A program made the translations under genes and the position numbers. Below are positions 45,416 to 57,648 of a DNA stretch of 64,000 bases, one piece after another. The DNA is from Zhengitettix transpicula (lineage: Eukaryota; Arthropoda; Insecta; Orthoptera; Tetrigidae), in the NCBI GenBank assembly GCA_037074705.1, contig CM073591.1, positions 177,717,432-177,781,431 of the forward strand, given 5' to 3'. The notes beneath the pieces were generated by a model, which made no database searches, had not been told where the DNA came from, and was given only the letters and a program-made list of their open reading frames with translations. The number at the start of each line of letters is the position of its first letter. Position 1 is the stretch's first letter.

Positions 45416-48394
45416 ATATTCTTACGAACGGTATATAGACAACAGCTTGGTCTTTTTCTCACACCCCATACTTATCTCTTATATTTTACGGATCAGTTTT
45501 CTTGTGAGTGAACTGAACACGATATATTCCCATGCCTCGATATTTTTCCGTTCGTGTTAAACTGAGCTCCGGCCTACCCCACTACAATTTCAGGGCAGTG
45601 GTCCACTGCGCATCTCATATTGAGACTACTTGCTTTTATCTGGCTAGCTGTACACGGGACCCGTTTGCTTGGGTGGAAGGATGTTTGGTCCAATCACACG
45701 ACCATTTACAATACCGGTGGCATGGAAATACTTTTCCAAACGTTGGATCTTATTCGAAACATGATCTACTTAGTTCACTTTACAAGTCTTGATAATTTGT
45801 AGTTTTCGAACACCCCTTTATCTCTAAATCAATGGTATAAGTTTTATATTTGAGGGATTCCTTTTCGAATTTTATTAAAACAAATTATCATAGACGTAAC
45901 TTGAAAAGTATAGGAAGAACTATTTGAAATGTAAATACATACGACTTATTTTTATAAGTCTATATCTGTAGTGAGTCGATGTAATGAAGATTAGAGGAAA
46001 TTTATTTACAGTGGAAAAGTAAACGTGTGAAATATAATAACTTAAAAATACAATTAGACTTAGAATTTGTTTAAGAAAGTATCACGCGAGCGCGCTTCGA
46101 AAAACTATTCGCTAAAGATTCCTATTATCCTTTGCGTTGTACTGTGCGTCAGTTACTCATCATATTATTACGTTCTTACTACTCGCGTGAATATGACATA
46201 TTACACTACACTTATAATATAAAAAAAATTCAAATCTTTCAATGCCACATTCACCATCAGTCTCTACTGTCATACGATCTATTATACCCCCTTGTTCCCA
46301 CACTTACATCGTGGTCCCAGACAACAATTTTCAGGTATGAACTCATCGCTGCCGTTAACCGATTTCGTTTTCTAAATTATTAACTCTCAACCTCTTCGAG
46401 TGTCTCCCATTAGATTCGGTTTAATTAGAGTTAAAAGTTTATTGAACATCCGCCTCATAACTGCCGCTTCCAAGTAGGTCGAAGATAAACTGTCTCGTAT
46501 TTTGCTGCATTCTTTTGGCAAAGTTCCACAACTCGATCCCTCCAGCGTTCACTACATAGTCTCATATATTACGAGTAGAACCCCCTACAGACAACTATAA
46601 ATAACTTAACTCTTGGTTTCGTTTTCCGCTTTTTCCCCCCGGTTACTAATGTTGTGAACGTGAATACATGCGACTCAAACAAATATTCTTATGTCAATAT
46701 TTACTAAAACATTTAAGATACAGGCACAATAAGGTTTTATTTTCACGGATAAATAGGCAAAATTTACGCTAATTGCTGGATTAACTGAATTACCATTCTA
46801 GCATGTAAATTATGTACTTATTTAAAATTTGTATATACTATAACTATATTTAACCAACAAATAATCTTATGATATACGTTTTAAAAAAATCGGATAAATA
46901 GAAAAATCGGCTTTAAAATAAACAGCATGAAATTCTGAGTTAGCTACTACATTTTCAAACATACCAAACAATTCTTCTTTTAATTAAATCTATGAAATTC
47001 TCTACATGTGTAATTAATTTATTTAAATAACTGCATTAAGAGTAGAAAAAAAGATAAAATTTTCATGATATAATATTCTCTTATATTGCAATATTTTCCA
47101 TATCGATCTGACGATGTAGAACAAAAATATTACACATGGAATTTAATAAATAAATCCTCAGACGATATTTTGGAATCATAGAAAATAATCTCTAATTTAA
47201 TCCATGAACTCAGCAACATCGCGTAGGTTGCCAAAATAAAACATTCCTCAACCAGATACTACTCTAGTATTTAATCACGAAAAACTTGATTCGTATATTA
47301 GCATAACAGTTTCTATTACTTTCGTAAGTTTGCATAATCTTATATACATATTTACTTTAATTTGTCAAAAATTTTCAAATTTAAAAAAAATCAAAATCAG
47401 TTACTTGTAAACGTATGATCGCTAAAGAACTTGTAGTTGATGTGACCCTCCATAAAACATAATAATAAAAATAAAAATCAGTCGCACTAACGAGGAAAAA
47501 CTATACTAGAAGTTTCATTTTATCGCGTAGATTAATTTACCAATTATATTCAATCGAACCAACAGATTAATTGTCTGTGTGTATATCAATAAATATTAAA
47601 AACTTCTTATACCGCTGTTAACAGAAAATCATTTACTGCAACACACTGTGAGGTTAGCTTAAAACTTACATATTCGGGTTAAATTAAACAAGTTTTGATC
47701 GTATAATCCATGTAATCCTGATGCTGAAAGTAAATTCGTTTCGCAGTCACGTCGAAAACTACATTACCAATTTTTCGTACTGCCGACATCCACACAGGAA
47801 ATGAAATTTCATTGCTATTGATTTCGGGCCAACGCCAGTAAATTAATTTCACGAACGTGTCGTTGCATAGAATGCATATAATTTTAGCTTCAAACAGCGT
47901 TCTTAATTAAATTGATACGAAATTTCAGTTGTCAAAATGTTATAGGCCTACTAATGTAATATAAAAAGCAGTAATAAGAAGCGCTATATATATAATGTTT
48001 GGAACAGGCTGGGTTTGGAAGCAGAAGTGACGTCATACCACCCCCAAGATAATGAAACCATGTTCAGTGTAGATGAAAATATGTATTACTTCGTTTTTCT
48101 TATTTAGTTTTGAATGTCTGGCTGAATTTAAGGAAAACCCCATGCAAAGTTAATCATATTTGAATTAGTAAATACGCAATATGAAAGTAAATATTATTAA
48201 TATGAATTTACAATTGGTTTGCGTTCGATCAAGGAACTAAACTCGTCCTTAGCCTTCAATTTAAGTAATTAATTACATTTAATTATCAGTATGTTATTGT
48301 GAAAATTAGCCACATTGAAAGCAGTGTGCGAAATAGAAATATAATACTCCTAAGCTTTGCTTTTGAGTTTTTCCCCTCGTTTGTAAATGTTTTG
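45416..48394. other. Unassigned intron sequence
   Basis: Almost 3 kb, strongly AT-rich from 45800 on. The GC-richer part at 45530-45780 holds overlapping short frames without any domain I know. No RNA or repeat recognised. Confidence 0.4.
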
Positions 48395-48490
48395 TCGTTC
48401 TCCCGACTCTTGCGTGTTTTAATCACCTGACGAAAGTAACAAGGATTGCAGAAACGTTGTGTGGTATTTATATTGTCACTTCATTTTGTC
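48395..48490 (+). repeat. Penelope-like terminal repeat, second family, copy 2
   Basis: Reads CACCTGACGAAAGTAACAAG, then GATTGCAGAAACGTTGTGTG and GTATTTATATTGTCACTTC. Same order as the copies at 23985 and 50955. Unassigned DNA follows until 48890. Confidence 0.6.
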
Positions 48491-48892
48491 TGATATCTAT
48501 ATATTTTTGATAGCTAAATACTAAGCATTTTGTATTGTTGGGTGTTCATTGGAGAATTTAAGACAGACGACGGTGGGATCTTAAGGGGATCCACGCAACA
48601 TAACTGTGTACATTGGACCGCATTTATAATCAGAATTACAACTGCGAAAATAATATTAAAGTTGTTTTTTACTGATCGTGTGCAAATGATAAAACACTGG
48701 AGTGGAACGAACCTGGTTGTAGTGCGACTACTTCCACTATACCATAGGAGATGACGCGTACACGAGACCTGCGATCGACAACTGCAGTATTTCAAATACT
48801 CCATTCTCCATACTCCATTCTCTTTCCAGTAAATCACATAAATTCCTGCTGCTAAACAGATTCATTCCTTCATAATTTATGCAATGTATCTC

Positions 48893-49683
48893 ACATAACT
48901 TGCATATATAGACAACATTGCCGTAGCAGCCAGGTCTAAAAATAAAATAATAGAAGTCTATAATGAATTAGAACGACAGGCTGAAGAAATTGAATTTGTA
49001 GTGAGCACTAGGAAAACTAAATATACGGTTAAATTGGCTGCACAATCAAAACGAAAGCCGCAAGCCTTGGAAATTGGACAGAAGGTCTTTGAGGGTGTAT
49101 CTAATTTTAAATACCCGGGAAACATAATAGATAACGAGGGTATCGTGGATACGACCGTAAAGGATAGGATTCAAGTAGGAAATAATGCATATTTTGCAAA
49201 CCTGAAATTAATGAGAAGTAAATTGCTTACCAAAAAATATAAAATACTGATATACAAAGGATACATAAGGCCTGTGATTACATATGGTGCATAGACTTGG
49301 ACAATGGCTAAAATAGACCAGAACGCAAAGTATTGAGTATTGAGAAGAATCTATGGCCCTGTAATGGAACATGGAATGTGGAGATTAAGATATAATCATG
49401 AAATTATTTAAATAATTAAAGGACAAGATGTGGTGAGAATTATAGAATCCCAAAGGCTGCAATGGTGGGGTCATGTAGAAAGAATGCAAGACAGAATACC
49501 TCAAAAATGATCAAAGGAAGACTCGTCTCGACGAGGAAAAGAGGTAGACCAAGACTGAATTGGGTGGACTGTGTAATGGAGGATTTGAGAGTTATGAAGG
49601 TGAAAGACTGGGGAGAGAGGATCAAGAATCGAGAAGCATGTAGGCTGATGGTAAAGGAGGCAAAGGCTCACGCAGGGCTGTAG
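48893..49683 (+). pseudogene. LINE reverse transcriptase, 3' half (broken)
   Basis: Starts inside the catalytic palm: AYIDNIAVAARSKNKIIEVY, where the YADD motif has become YIDN. It continues with ELERQAEEIEF, TRKTKYT, FKYPGNIIDNEGIVDT, YFANLKLMRSKLLTKKYKIL and YKGYIRPVITYGA, then a TAG in place of Glu, TWTMAKIDQNAK, IYGPVMEHGMWRLRYNHEI, VRIIESQRLQWWGHVERM, a frame change near 49480, and KGRLVSTRKRGRPRLNWVDC to EAKAHAGL and stop at 49683. This is the usual C-terminus of insect endonuclease/reverse transcriptase LINEs. At least three stops and one frameshift. An ATAGATAGAT tail follows. Confidence 0.9.
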
Positions 49684-49691
49684 TGCCGTAT

Positions 49692-50479
49692 ACATAGATA
49701 GATCTCACATACCTATTGTTTTGAAGTGAAAGTGTTATATGAGAACGTTTATGTTTAAAAATGTCGTTCCTTTTTAACATATTGTAAATTTGTGGCAGAA
49801 TAATTCACTGGCCCCCTAACAAATCTGTTTGATATGAATTTTACTTTTGAAAAATTGTGTTAATAAAACTCTTTTTTTTGTTCACACACATTTGTTATTA
49901 AAAAGTCATAAGTTTGCCTCCTTTTCTATGTTTCGTAGTCCGATCACCCGTTTCCTCAGTTCACACTAATTGTGGCGGGCAAGTATCACGAAGCGCAAGA
50001 AGAGCAGTTGATTGATCTTTAATCGTAAATAAAAATATCATATTTTATTACAGTAAATATATATATATATATATATATATATCAGTTTATGGGTGCTACA
50101 TCTCATGTGGAAATGTTTTATAACTGTTCGTTCCGACTCTAAAATTCGAAGCGATCTGTCCTAAGTATAGTGCCAACCATTTAATGGTGTCATCTCACTT
50201 GCGGTCGGTTTCATATACAGTCAGATAACAGGTCACCTAGAATTTTGTCACATTTTCGTCAGTGCACCTGGTCTTAAAGTAACTTGATTAAATATTACCT
50301 GAAATTTAATAGAAACGAAATAGTTGATACGCGGATCTTAAATTAACATCTTTATTACTTAATATTAATTTAGAACTAAGTAACGTGCTTATTACGCTTT
50401 TATTACGCCCAGTTTCAGTACATACGACATTGTCTTCAGAAACTTTGCAACATCACAGTCCTCATCATAACTCGTAACC
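49692..50479. other. Unassigned sequence with a TA tract
   Basis: A TA microsatellite at 50056-50083. No other feature recognised. Confidence 0.4.
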
Positions 50480-50700
50480 ATTCTGGAAATTTTCTTATAT
50501 TATTTATTCTGGCTCTTAAATTTAATTCAATTATTGGCATTTTTTAGTTGATTCAGTTTTCAAAATGCTAATGAGTTCAACTATATTACCATGGTCTTCC
50601 AACCTGTCAGTTAACTTTATGGCTTCATCCTTCAACACAATATGGCGTTCTATGACTTTTACGGTAAAATGTATGGAACTAGTGGATTATCTAACCAATG
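50480..50700 (-). pseudogene. Possible decayed Penelope-like 5' coding piece
   Basis: A minus-strand reading VKVIERHIVLKDEAIKLTDR then LEDHGNIVELISILKTESTK is open for about 45 residues, then breaks. A Penelope-like end of the same strand lies 250 bp to its right (50955-51050), which fits a terminal repeat followed by 5' coding sequence. I cannot match it to a defined domain, so the call is weak. Confidence 0.3.
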
Positions 50701-50954
50701 TTAAACGAAGTGATCAAAAACTTTGCTGAGTATTTCTTTTTCCGAAGCCTGACCATGGATGTATACCCATCCTTCTACTACATCTACAGGTTTAATTAAA
50801 GGAAGTGCGATACAAATTTGGACGTTCAGTTTACCTTATTCATTGTCTTCATATAATTTTGTCATTCCAACGTTCCTGATCTTTTCTCCAAACGCATTGC
50901 AGGAAGTGCAAATAACATTCACGCACATCAACTAAATGAGCCAATGAGCCAAAT

Positions 50955-51050
50955 GACAGACAGACATAAAATATCACACAACGTTTCTAGAAACTTTGCA
51001 CCTTCGGTTAGGTGATTTAAAACACAAGAGCAGTGAGTGACAGAACGAGA
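50955..51050 (-). repeat. Penelope-like terminal repeat, second family, copy 3
   Basis: Minus strand: TCACCTAACCGAAGGTGCAA then AGTTTCTAGAAACGTTGTGT and GATATTTTATGTC. The AGAAACGTTGTGTG core equals that of the copies at 23985 and 48395, the middle is diverged. Confidence 0.55.
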
Positions 51051-51248
51051 CAACCCCACGGTTCTTTTGTTTTTATTCATCTGACTTATTATCTAATTAT
51101 TATATTTTAAACCGACGTACTGTATTTTCATTACCGCATTTAGAGTGGAGATGGAGGATGGTTCAAACTCACAGTTTACAGTCCCAGGATTCCATTCGTG
51201 TACCTGCCTCAGTAGCAATAATTTTATGTGGTAGATGTCCCAAGACCC

Positions 51249-51390
51249 CGACCTAGAGTTTGCCCTGTATTCCATTTAAGCGAATGCCGAGTTTTATCCT
51301 TAAACTATAGTCCCGGGGCCCTAGTAAACCCTAGGCTACCTTGCTGCCTCTTCCATCATGTAGTTTGTTACCCTAAAAAAATAATGTACG
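51249..51390 (+). repeat. Repeat A fragment A11, sense orientation
   Basis: TTTAAGCGAATGCCGAGTTT, TTAAACTATAGTCCCGGGGC, CCCTAGGCTACCTTGC, then a jump to CATGTAGTTTGTTACCCTAA and AAAAAA. Internally deleted but with the poly(A) end intact. Confidence 0.85.
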
Positions 51391-52684
51391 ATTCACACCG
51401 TGTTCTTGCTAAATCTAAATGGACTGCATATATTTGAGTAAATTGTTTACTGCGGCTTTTAAGAGTTCAAAATACGACACTTTTATGGCTCGCCATCATC
51501 CACGAGAAAGAACCGGCTCCCGCGAGATATTTCCATTAATTCCACAATGATAATGACATCGTCGGATTGGTTTGTCTGTCTCTGCGACCCATGAACTTTG
51601 TCGTTGCTGGAGCGTTCTACTAATCCATTCACAAGCTCGGTTTTGTGAAAGCTGAAATTGGTCATAATAATACGTCATAGTTACAGTCGTGTGGAAATCA
51701 TCTAAAATTATAAAATATCGAAGGCTTTCGCGGTGTATTTGTTTAAGAAAAAGTTCTCGGGTGGAAACCCCTAACCTTTTTCTTCCTCATCTCAAATTCA
51801 TTGTTTCTGCACATCGAAAATCGTTTAGTCCGGAACGTTATTTATTCTCTCGATGTCTTCTACATGAATAACCGTTGTTGTCTGAATAATCTCCATATTC
51901 AAATTATAATGTTTAAATCCGCTATCCACTGACTACTGTCTATTCGCAAATAAAACGATCGGTATTCAAAATGGAAAGAATGTAACTTCTGTGGTTATTT
52001 TAAGAAAAATCACAGATACTTCGTCCGTCGACCGCTGTAGAAGTGTTAACCACCAATTTCCTGTCGTAATTTGCACTTTTACCACAATTGAGATCGTACA
52101 TGAGACTGATTTTGCAGCGACGGCAAATGATACACAACCCATTTACTCGGGAATACGAAACGTACCCTGACTAAGAATCTTGTAAGTTTGAAGGTCGACC
52201 GGGGAGAATACGCTATGTGAATCCCCGCGGGAAAGAATATTCAATATTTGGACAGAGAAGTTGAAAGTTAGACAAAAGTTAGTAAACAGAAAGCAGGAAT
52301 ATTCCCCTCTAAGGCCCCATTATGAATACACGGCAACGGTTGCAGGAATCTTCATGAGGTTCCTCAACGTCACCGAAAGTTCTGTGGTGTCGGAAGATAC
52401 ACCTCCTTTAACCGCGGGGTAGATTGTTAAAGAAATATCACACTTTATTATTTTTTCAGAGAAGTTTTCTACAGATTGAATTGTAATTTCTCCACTTTTC
52501 AAAATACCCATCCACCTTATGGATAACCTAGGATAAAGATATCATTCCTTAAATGTTCCTTAATATTTCTTTTAAAAAAACCAAAGACTCGCAGGGCACC
52601 AAATACGTAATAATTAAAGTTATGAATATAACAAAAATAAAATTCGTAATAAATTAATGCTTTCTTATCAAATGCGTTACTCGG
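51391..52684. other. Unassigned intron sequence
   Basis: Mixed composition. No gene, RNA or repeat recognised. Confidence 0.4.
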
Positions 52685-52785
52685 GTTTAATCATTGTTGT
52701 TCCACGAAGTTTCGACGGCCACTTCAAGATGATGGCAGTGACCACCGTCGAAACGTCGTGGAATAAGAATGTTTACAATAAGTAT
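52685..52785 (+). repeat. Penelope-like terminus, third variant, with hairpin
   Basis: TTGTTCCACGAAGTTTCGACG and later CGTCGAAACGTCGTGGAATAA (split here as CGTCGAAACGTC and GTGGAATAA) form an imperfect inverted repeat around CACTTCAAGATGATGGCAGT. The TGAAGATGGC...CGAAACGTCG layout is common downstream of insect Penelope-like and similar retroelement genes. It directly precedes E8. Confidence 0.5.
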
Positions 52786-52803
52786 ATATATATATATATT
52801 TAT

Positions 52804-53747
52804 TGTAATACTAATTAAAAGCCATTAATTGTTTTAATATAATTGGATTGTTGGCGGTGCATTTCTTGAAAGCAACAATCAGGACACTGTCGGCGATAGT
52901 TGTTGCAAACCGCGCGCTCGTATGGAAGGCAGTCCGGCGAACGTTTCGAGAGAGAGAGGAGGCTGACCTAAAAAGTACGAATAGCGTGGTCCTGGAAGTT
53001 CAACTGCCGGATATATTAAACTTTATAAAACACAAGTAAATAGTTATTGACAGAGAGACTCATGATATAAAATCGCAAAGTGGAAGCAAAAGGTTTGCAC
53101 CACACAGATGCAAAATAACATTTCGCATAAAGGCCTCAAGGGGACATACGTCCGAGGGCTGACCGAGGGAGCGGCTGATCCCAAAATTCCAGGTGGAATA
53201 ACAACGAGAACTACGACCGTGTTTATTAAAAAATGATGTGTAGAATCAGTGAATAACGGCTATTTTAGTGAGTTGTGCCCTCAAGCTCCAAGAATCAGAT
53301 CTGGTACTAGAAACACATTCATGAGTACAAAAATAATTATTTAAAGTCTGTAAACGAGGATTAAAGGTATGTCAGATTTCCTTATCATGTTTATTTTTCG
53401 TTTTCTTTATTGTGTTTAGAATTTATATTCCGTTCATTTCAATTTTGATTTGTTAATTAGTTTATTAAATTTGTTTGTTCTTACTATCAAGCCCAGTAAT
53501 GACCCTGAGAGAAAGAGTAATTAGATGAAATTGTTGTAAAAATTATAAAGTTGTATTTACCAACAAAGCCACAAAATAAAATAATATAAAATTTGGTTTG
53601 TAAATTTGAGGAAATTAAATGTGCAAAGTGAGGCTGATAATTTTTGAAGAATAAAATTGTGCTTTTTAATTAATTAATTATTACATATCTGGCCCAACAA
53701 CGTGGGGCAAATTTAATTAATTTAATCATATCCGGTTAATCATTGCA
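52804..53747 (+). mobile_element. TGTAAT element E8
   Basis: Starts TGTAATACTAATTAAAAGCC and ends TTAATCATTGCA, with one change from ATTACA. Core CAAGCCCAGTAATGACCCTG at about 53488. One module, TATCTGGCCCAACAACGTGG, lies at about 53684-53703. Flanked by TA repeats; E9 starts 35 bp further on. Confidence 0.87.
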
Positions 53748-53778
<31 letters not shown>

Positions 53779-53781
53779 TAT

Positions 53782-54842
53782 TGTGGTAATTACCAAATGG
53801 AAGACAATTAAATAAAACAAAGTTAAACTGTGACACTAATTTGTAGTAATCATCAATTAATGAATGTTAAATCGCCACGTTAATGCGTCAAATTTTAGTC
53901 ATTTAAATATTAAAATGATAGGAGGTTATAATATTAATCAAGACTTTTTAAAAAACAAATAAATTAATTTATTAACGTACAAACAATTAAATTAACGTAA
54001 ATTATGAAATGAATTTACAATAGTTATTAAGAAATTAACTTCAATTTACATGATTAATTAATCTATTGACAATAAAATTTTACTCTTTCTCAGGGTCGTT
54101 TACTGGGCCTTTAATAAAAAATACTTGTTAACATTTAATTTTATCGAGTAATCATGGACTTACTTCATCAATGTATTATTACGATTCAAGAAAAAACATA
54201 AAATATGACTTAAAATTCTCAACGAAATTTGAAATCTAACATCTGACGATAATTACCTTTACTTATGGGTTTACAAATTTTAACTTACGGTCTCTGGTAC
54301 TCAAGGCAATTTGGCTCATTCGTACACACACACACACACACTTTATATACAGGCCATTTTTATCACTGATTCTAATAACACCTTTAGTTTGACAAAGTGG
54401 CACACTCTTCGTTTAGGAAATGTTTTTCTCTCACTCCGTAGTTTATTGACTGTTGGATGCAGTTACCTGGCTCCCAAAATCCAAGACAATGGTCTAAATC
54501 ACGAATATAATAGTTTAGCCTCTGCGCTCTAAATCTTTAGCGTTGAATATTTACGTATTTATGTCGCAGGCTGCAACTTGTAAAAATGAACTGTTCTAAT
54601 TGTTTTAGCTGTTGTACTACAAGTATCCAGATACTTTCTGGATATTTTACTTCTGGTCTGTTCACAGCTTAACTTCCACGACGACTGGAGCACACACTCT
54701 GTCTAGCGAGCCAACCTACATACCCCAAACATGTGGCATTGTTGCCACATTCTTGTGGTTCAACTTGTGTATTTTCTGCCGCTAATAATGCGAGTCAAAT
54801 TTTTTTTGTTTATTAATTAATGATTTATTTTTAATTACCACA
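53782..54842 (-). mobile_element. TGTAAT element E9 (TGTGG subtype)
   Basis: Ends form an inverted repeat, TGTGGTAATTACC at 53782 and TTAATTACCACA ending 54842. Core complement TCAGGGTCGTTTACTGGGCC at about 54091. Module copies near 53830 and 53872 (CGCCACGTTAATGCGTCAAA). Near twin of E5. Separated from E10 by 11 bp of TA. Confidence 0.88.
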
Positions 54843-54853
54843 ATATATATATA

Positions 54854-55866
54854 TATAGTAATAATCGAAATAAAAGTAAATTTTATATATTTTGCCTCAC
54901 GTTTAAGCACAAATTTGTAATAAACAAAATAAATGATTAAATTTAAATAAATATGAGCCTTACGTTGAGGTGCCAAATTTGTAATAAACTAATTAAAACT
55001 TAAAAATGAAAGGATTGAAATGAAAACAACAACCTAAAATATAAAAAAACTAAGTTAATTAAACAAATTTTTATCTCAGTTGAAATATTACGAATTGTTA
55101 TTGTTGTGCCACGGCTTAATTTTCAGTGCCCCCTCATCGGGCCATCAATAAAGATAGCTACATAAATGACAATTTAAATTTTACAAGGCAAAAATATTCC
55201 TGACTTAAATTATTATCATTTTAAATGAAATGTTCGAAATTCTAAATCTGACGATAATTATATTTACACTATAAGGTTTATAATCAAGAAAATGCCTTTT
55301 AGTCTACTTTACCCTTATCAGTTCATCTTGGCTCGATTTCAATTTTTTTTTAAACACATCACAAAAAGGTCATATTTCACTGAATTTAAAGAGAAATTAG
55401 TATGCAAACACAAATCACTTTCTGATCCTAACTGTTGATAACTTTCCTTGAAATATCACAGTTGATAGCGTGGTTCTCTAAAATTTTGATAATTAGACGA
55501 ACATGGCAATAGACGAAATATAATTCCAAATTGGCGACTTTCAATTCCAAAACCGGGGACTTTTAATGTAATATTTCTCACCTTCCATTTTTTCACTTGC
55601 TCAGTCGTTGTGCCGGTAACTCTCAATACGTACTCCTCAAAACACACCTTCCGCAATCCTGCTTCGACCAACACTGAATCTCTCAAGTTCCGTACGTCTC
55701 AGTTCTGCCTGAGGCAACAATGCAACTCTAGCAAGCAAACATTATAGGCTCCATATTCTTGTAGACAATCCTTAAGCTATAATGAAATGGCCTCATATTT
55801 ACGCCGCCGATAATGAAAATAGTAAAATTTTATTTATTAAATAATTACATATTCGTAATTACCACA
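54854..55866 (-). mobile_element. TGTAAT element E10 (TGTGG subtype, diverged)
   Basis: Left end TATAGTAATAATCG, right end CGTAATTACCACA. Two module copies are readable on the complement: GCCTCACGTTTAAGCACAAA (about 54893) and GCCTTACGTTGAGGTGCCAA (about 54957). The core is altered (CCCCCTCATCGGGCC near 55129). Same strand as E9. Confidence 0.8.
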
Positions 55867-55874
55867 ATATATAC

Positions 55875-55995
55875 ATGACTATTTAGCAGCAAATTATAAA
55901 TTATACATAGCCTTTGAAAGTTAGAGAAAGGTTCGTAATTGAAAAAATATAACGTTTAGTAGCTATTTGCAATCTTTTCCGGTATATTAAGTTTT
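55875..55995 (-). repeat. Penelope-like terminal repeat
   Basis: TGACTATTTAGCAGCAAATT, GCCTTTGAAAGTTAGAGAAAG, split here as GCCTTTGAAAG and TTAGAGAAAG, then TAATTGAAAAAATATAACG and TTTAGTAGCTATTTGC. It is the reverse of the forward copy at 56930-57075, about 1 kb away. Confidence 0.55.
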
Positions 55996-56929
55996 ACACT
56001 GCAAAATAAATTTTGATGATGGATTTCTTTTTATAACATAATAACTTAACGTGTTCGCCCGTCGAGTCAGGTGGACGGGGGTCCGTTTCAAGAAATTGTA
56101 TTTTCTCAACCCGCCAGTTCTAGTTACGAACTAGTGCGGATGATAGTTGGCTTAGAACTTGGAAATGAAAGCAGATTTAGGAGTGATCTCGAAGGGTTAA
56201 AGGTGTAGTAAAGTCGAGGAAAGAGGGTAGTGTGGAGGATGGATTCGCCTGAGGCTTATCAGGGACGAGCTGGGGGTGTTGATAGTTTTAGCAGTAAAAG
56301 CACAGATGTAAAGTGATCAGAATTATATTTGCAGTGATATATACTTGCTGTAAGTATTGAGGATAGAAAAACTGAAAATAAGGATTCAACTGGGAAGATA
56401 GCCAGTGAGAGACACGTGCCTTCGATAGTGGAGGCAGCAATAATCTGCTAAGGCTTGGAGACCTGACGCTTTTAAAGGGCTTGCGTGCCCTGGATGCGAG
56501 AAACTTCCCGTTAGCAGAGTTACTACACTGGCATAACATAGCTTTGGTGGGAATTGTCTTATGACCTACTTAATGCCGCGGAGTGTGTAGTCAAAACAAC
56601 TAAAAGGAGGACGGTGTTACAAAAATATAAATTTTGGTGTATTTACAAATTTTTATAGTCAAGGACGTTCTCCGCTGACTGCGTGAACGACCAGTAAAAA
56701 CTTACCTACATTGTTTAGTGCGGTTCACAATGGAACAATTGATAATTTAAAATTTATAAGTATATATAAATTAAATAATTACAAAAGCAAGGTGTTATAA
56801 ATTTTATTCAATAATTAGTGTAATTTTTATATTAATTGCCGTTTCGTTTGACCTAATATATAACATTTTACTCATTAACATTCAAAATTAAATTGTTAAG
56901 TCCACCAAAATTTATACTATTATGTTGTC
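55996..56929. other. GC-richer unassigned segment between facing Penelope-like ends
   Basis: The part from 56050 to 56620 is clearly less AT-rich than its surroundings. Open frames such as 56288-56539 (minus) carry no known domain. It may be captured or internal DNA of a decayed Penelope-like element. Confidence 0.35.
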
Positions 56930-57075
56930 AACAAAATATGTCATCAAAATTTTATGTTAATTATTATATCGTGTTTGTTTTGCAATGTAAAACTTCTTAC
57001 TCTGAAGAGTTCACACTAGCGAGATTACGTTGAATTTTTTCAATTATAAATCTCTTTCTGACTTTAAAAGGCTAT
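56930..57075 (+). repeat. Penelope-like terminal repeat
   Basis: ACTCTGAAGAGTTCACACTA, GCGAGATTACG, then TTTTTTCAATTATAAATCTC and TTTCTGACTTTAAAAGGCTA. Forward copy facing the one at 55875-55995. Confidence 0.65.
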
Positions 57076-57648
57076 GTTTTTTAACAGTGTTTACACGCGG
57101 TTGGAATCCCGAGAAATCTTTGTTAATATCATACACCTGGAAAGCCTTCGTTCGGTAATAACGCTAACGTTTTAATTGACCTACTTTTATTATAATACAC
57201 AATTAACTGTTGGTATCCGCTCTAAGTGACGCAAACACGGTATTTAACGATGCCTTAATTTTTAATTACTTCAGTGTTAATATAAGAAAGAAGAATTCTG
57301 CTAGCAGAATTGTTGTTGGCTCTGCTCTTGAATAACCGGAGCAACTATATGAGTGTGTTTCTGCATCTTCTCAGTTTATAATACAATAAATTTAAATACT
57401 CAAAGTTACTTTGTACCACATCTTACACAAAGTTTTAAATTTATACACAAATATCATCACTTCACGATGAATAACCGTGAGACTGTCACGTTCGTATTGC
57501 ACACTACTTGCGAAACACTCCAACAATATAAGAAAATTCTTTCGTAAACAACAGGTACAAAATATTAGCTCTTTATATAGCATCCGTTTACAGTTTCTAT
57601 ACACTGATGATGTGTTTTGATGTTGGGGATTTAATATCTTTAAATTAT
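57076..57648. other. Unassigned AT-rich sequence
   Basis: Apart from GGTTGGAATCCCGAGAAATC at 57102-57121, which echoes the arm ends at 45.2-45.4 kb, nothing is recognised. Confidence 0.4.

Noticed and set aside
45530..45800. Overlapping short frames in a GC-richer patch as an exon
   Set aside because: No splice-site pair, no homology I recognise, and the rapsyn exons already join in phase without it.
52685..52785. Hammerhead ribozyme at the CGAAACGTC hairpin
   Set aside because: The CTGATGA box is not present in the needed form (AAGATGATGG) and the three stems cannot be drawn convincingly, so only an inverted repeat is claimed.
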